From Planctomycetota bacterium (GTDB lineage Bacteria > Planctomycetota > Phycisphaerae > WQYP01): a stretch of DNA of 45,581 nt. Made by a program: the position numbers and the translations under genes. Of this stretch, positions 43,760-45,581 are shown one piece after another. The first letter of the stretch is position 1; each line of letters starts with the position of its first letter. The notes below the pieces were generated by a model. That model was not told the origin of the DNA. It did no database searches and was given only the letters and a program-made list of their open reading frames with translations. The stretch is taken from positions 1 to 45,581 of the forward strand of contig JAJZDN010000029.1 in the NCBI GenBank assembly GCA_021805985.1. The letters run 5' to 3'.

Positions 43760-43941
43760 TCCACAGTTTCCCCGTCCCGCTGTAATCTGTAACCTGCGTC
43801 TGGCATCTCGCATTTGGCGGCGCAGCGCTTCCGAAGCCTTCTAACTCCTAACTCCCAACTCCTAAATACTCGTCCCGCCCCTGCCCCGTGTAACCTCGAC
43901 GGCGTGCTGTTGTGGTGAAATTGTTCATTCAGTGCGACCAT
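43760..43941 (+). repeat. 182-bp direct repeat, copy B
   Basis: Same length and order as copy A. The heptads are CTGTAAT, CTGTAAC, CTGCGTC, TGGCATC and TCGCATT (43780-43814), then the spacer with AGCGCTTCCGAAGCCTT, then CTAACTC twice, CCAACTC and CTAAATA (43841-43868). Directly before it, GATCCGTGATCAAGGATCC (43725 onwards) adds GATC-type words. Confidence 0.88.
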
Positions 43942-44085
43942 GCGGTTTTCCTGATCACGATCCGGCTGATGATGGTATCGCCATTCTACTGCAAATCTCC
44001 GGTTTGCAAACCATTGAACATTACCCACTCTAACCGGCGGTGAGTGTTTCGCCGTTGCCGCGACAGCCCCCCTTTTGCGCCAGCC

Positions 44086-44112
44086 TGTCAAGTCCTGATC
44101 TAAAGTTGTCAC
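44086..44112 (+). repeat. IS3 terminal inverted repeat (left)
   Basis: It starts TGTCAAGTCCTGATC and ends GTTGTCAC. It pairs with the reverse complement of 45556-45581. Confidence 0.85.
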
Positions 44113-44139
44113 ATTATTGTTCACTGTTCGCATCCAAGT

Positions 44140-45105
44140 TTAGCTTCCTTCGGGGGATCGCGTGGGGGCGTCTGCGCAGCGCAGGGAGGGCGAGCGCAGC
44201 GAGTCCGACCGCAGCGGAGCAGACGCCCCCACGCGGCGCGATTCCTCATCCTCTTGCCGGACCTTCTGGCACGCTGCTTCGCCTCCCGCTTTTGGCCTTA
44301 CCATCTCCGGTATTATCCCATCGCTGTGCACCTCCTGCGGTACACGCATCTTGAGCTTTCCGTGCGGACGGCATTGGTTGTAAATCGCTACCGCCTCCGC
44401 CACCGCTGGGGCCACCATCGCCTTGCGACTAAAGCTTGTTCCCATTCCCAGTTCCTGTTTGAGAATCCCGTTCAATCGTTCCGCCTTCCCGTTCTCGTAG
44501 CAGTGGTTCTCTTCCGTCATGCTTATTCCCATCCCAGCTGCCTTTAACCGCTTGATATACGGCTGGGAGCAGTACTGACTTCCCCGATCCGAATGATGCA
44601 CTGCATACGCATCAGCAGGTAACTGCTTGATCGCCTGGGCCCCGGCCCGAATGACACCTTCCATCTCCAGTGTATCGCTGCTATCGAATCCTATGATCTT
44701 GCGACTAAAGGCATCCATCACCAGGCTTAAATACATAAACCCTTCGCCTGTTCGGATATACGTTATATCGCTAACCCAAAGCTGATGTGGACCGGTGACC
44801 TGCATATCCTTGGCAATGTTAGGATACACCGCAAATCCATGCCTGCTGTCGGTTGTGCGGGCACCACGCTTGGGGCGTTCTATGAGCATATTGTGCCGCC
44901 TTAACAACGCAAAGAATCTATCCCGCCCTATCCTCACTCCGGCCGCCTCCAGCTCTGCCTCCACTAAATGCCGTAACTTCCGGCATCCCAGACGCGGCAT
45001 ATAGCTGCGCTCTTTGCGAATTAATTCCAACACCAACGCTTCATCAACCGCCAAACGTTCCCGAACCAGCCGGGATTTGTAATAATTCTGCCGCGTCATG
45101 CCCAC
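44140..45105 (-). CDS. IS3-family transposase OrfB (DDE integrase domain)
   Basis: 321 residues. An N-terminal HTH_21-like segment (SYMPRLGCRKLRHLVE) precedes the rve integrase core. The DDE residues lie in WVSDITYIRT, HHSDRGSQYCS and NGKAERLNGILKQELG. The usual end motif is YNQCRPHGKL. Residues after about 270 are an unusual basic tail, coded partly by a perfect 17-bp inverted repeat (44159-44175 / 44219-44235). The product is normally made as an OrfAB fusion: in the frame upstream of 45105, VRKLCQTVGMTRQNYYKS continues from the slippery run at 45175-45182. The internal GTG at 45105 need not be used. Confidence 0.92.
   Translation of the reverse strand: MGMTRQNYYKSRLVRERLAVDEALVLELIRKERSYMPRLGCRKLRHLVEAELEAAGVRIGRDRFFALLRRHNMLIERPKRGARTTDSRHGFAVYPNIAKDMQVTGPHQLWVSDITYIRTGEGFMYLSLVMDAFSRKIIGFDSSDTLEMEGVIRAGAQAIKQLPADAYAVHHSDRGSQYCSQPYIKRLKAAGMGISMTEENHCYENGKAERLNGILKQELGMGTSFSRKAMVAPAVAEAVAIYNQCRPHGKLKMRVPQEVHSDGIIPEMVRPKAGGEAACQKVRQEDEESRRVGASAPLRSDSLRSPSLRCADAPTRSPEGS
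44159..44235. repeat. Perfect 17-bp inverted repeat in the 3' end of OrfB
   Basis: CGCGTGGGGGCGTCTGC at 44159-44175 is the exact reverse complement of 44219-44235, with a 43-base GC-rich interval. It extends the coding region beyond the usual IS3 OrfB end and resembles a REP-like insert. Confidence 0.75.
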
Positions 45106-45122
45106 CGTCTGGCACAGCTTTC

Positions 45123-45524
45123 TTACCCCGCCTGGCCAGTCCCCTTCGGACCGGTGGACCGCTTCCCATCGGAGTTTTTTTTAAAGATCTCTACGTCCAT
45201 GCCCATATGCTCGCAGGCTAGCTTCAAAAATGTCGCATTCAACACATTCTCCGCCTGGGTCTGCCCCAAGGCCTGCTCCAACTGGCCTATCCTCTTTTTG
45301 AATCCACGTATCTGATCCTGTTCGTCTGGCTTTTCCACTCGTACCACCTTTGCCTGTAAATGATTCCTACCGTAGTTTTTTATCCATTTCTGAACCGTTC
45401 CCATGCCGGAAATCCCATGATGCAACCGCGCCTGGGTAATCGAATCGAATCGACCGCCTTCCAACTCCTCAACCACCTGCCTTTTGAAGCACTCACTATA
45501 CCGCTTTATTACCCGTATACGCAT
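45123..45524 (-). CDS. IS3-family OrfA (HTH, frameshift partner of OrfB)
   Basis: 133 residues with a helix-turn-helix (about 8-50: RYSECFKRQVVEELEGG, then ITQARLHHGISG and VQKWIKNYG) and a leucine-zipper-like helix (LEQALGQTQAENVLN). It would bind the element ends. The zero-frame protein ends at 45123. A run of eight A on the minus strand (45182-45175) precedes the stop in the codons KKNSDG. Slipping back one base there joins the frame to OrfB without any stop. Confidence 0.9.
   Translation of the reverse strand: MRIRVIKRYSECFKRQVVEELEGGRFDSITQARLHHGISGMGTVQKWIKNYGRNHLQAKVVRVEKPDEQDQIRGFKKRIGQLEQALGQTQAENVLNATFLKLACEHMGMDVEIFKKNSDGKRSTGPKGTGQAG
45175..45182 (-). promoter_or_regulatory. Programmed -1 frameshift site of the IS3 transposase
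   Basis: Eight consecutive A (T on the plus strand). In the zero frame OrfA reads K-K-N and ends 20 codons later. In the -1 frame the reading continues L-R-W-E-A-V into OrfB. Homopolymer A runs are common slippery sites in IS3 elements. Confidence 0.7.
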
Positions 45525-45555
45525 ACCATAACTCCTGATAATTCCGTTGCCAAAA

Positions 45556-45581
45556 GTGACAACCTATATCAGGACGTGACA
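45556..45581 (-). repeat. IS3 terminal inverted repeat (right), at the window end
   Basis: On the minus strand it begins TGTCACGTCCTGATATAG and ends GTTGTCAC. It finishes at the last base of the window. Confidence 0.85.

Larger units (their letters stand above)
44086..45581 (-). mobile_element. Complete IS3-family insertion sequence, 1496 bp
   Basis: It is bounded by inverted repeats at 44086-44112 and 45556-45581, which agree at about 22 positions with one gap. Both ends start TGTCA and share GTCCTGAT and GTTGTCAC. It encodes OrfA and OrfB in the IS3 arrangement with a frameshift run between them. The outer end coincides with the last base of the window, so a target-site duplication cannot be checked. 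The left end abuts the stretch leading to repeat copy B. Confidence 0.88.

Noticed and set aside
43753-44133. A 126-codon minus-strand frame as a gene
   Set aside because: It is coded by repeat copy B plus the IS inverted repeat, so it is not supported as a protein gene.

Overview
The window looks like a chromosomal contig end from a planctomycete, most likely of the Phycisphaerae. This is inferred from the gene mix and not proven: two PEP-CTERM secreted proteins, a DUF1570-type zinc peptidase-like protein, many large secreted proteins of unknown function, a plant/eukaryote-like GlgB, a single-chain indolepyruvate:ferredoxin oxidoreductase, and intergenic DNA crowded with dispersed repeats. 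No rRNA, tRNA or CRISPR array was seen.

Layout. 1-10268: divergent 5' end of an unknown gene, a DUF2442 gene lacking its N-terminus, rpmB (bL28), then the tRNA amidotransferase genes gatC, gatA and gatB, each separated by a gene for an exported protein (a lipoprotein, an internally duplicated 1193-residue protein, a HExxH protein). 10432-15884: galM, a glutathione peroxidase, a GT21-like glycosyltransferase and glgB. 15898-19228 (minus): an FtsX/MacB-type ABC exporter pair. 19534-24740: a compact five-gene envelope operon of three anchored or secreted unknowns, a polytopic GT-C-type transferase and a dolichol-phosphate-mannose-synthase-like GT2. 24737-26991 (minus): bioA-bioD, with pcm divergent from bioA.

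27744-29580 is an accessory, repeat-rich stretch carrying a Phd/VapC toxin-antitoxin pair with a clear double palindromic operator. 29581-36173 (minus) holds the indolepyruvate oxidoreductase, two PEP-CTERM genes and infC, which appears to start at AUU. 36415-37143 is a Bax-inhibitor-1 family membrane protein.

37600-45581 is an accessory or decaying region. It contains a frameshifted, truncated DUF262 gene, an HTH/PIN toxin-antitoxin pair, an NmrA-like oxidoreductase, a membrane-protein gene cut by a strongly structured repeat, an Rhs C-terminal tip, a 182-bp direct repeat flanking a membrane-protein gene, and a complete IS3-family element (44086-45581). The right inverted repeat of that element ends exactly on the last base of the window, so the window probably ends at an assembly break.

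The most unusual signal is a family of islands built from 7-bp tandem units with changing words (GGAATCT, GGCATCT, CTAACTC, CGGATCA, GTTCCAG and others). Several islands share one composite order around a common spacer of about 25 bp. They occur at ten or more places and recur inside the 182-bp duplication and inside an Rhs reading frame.
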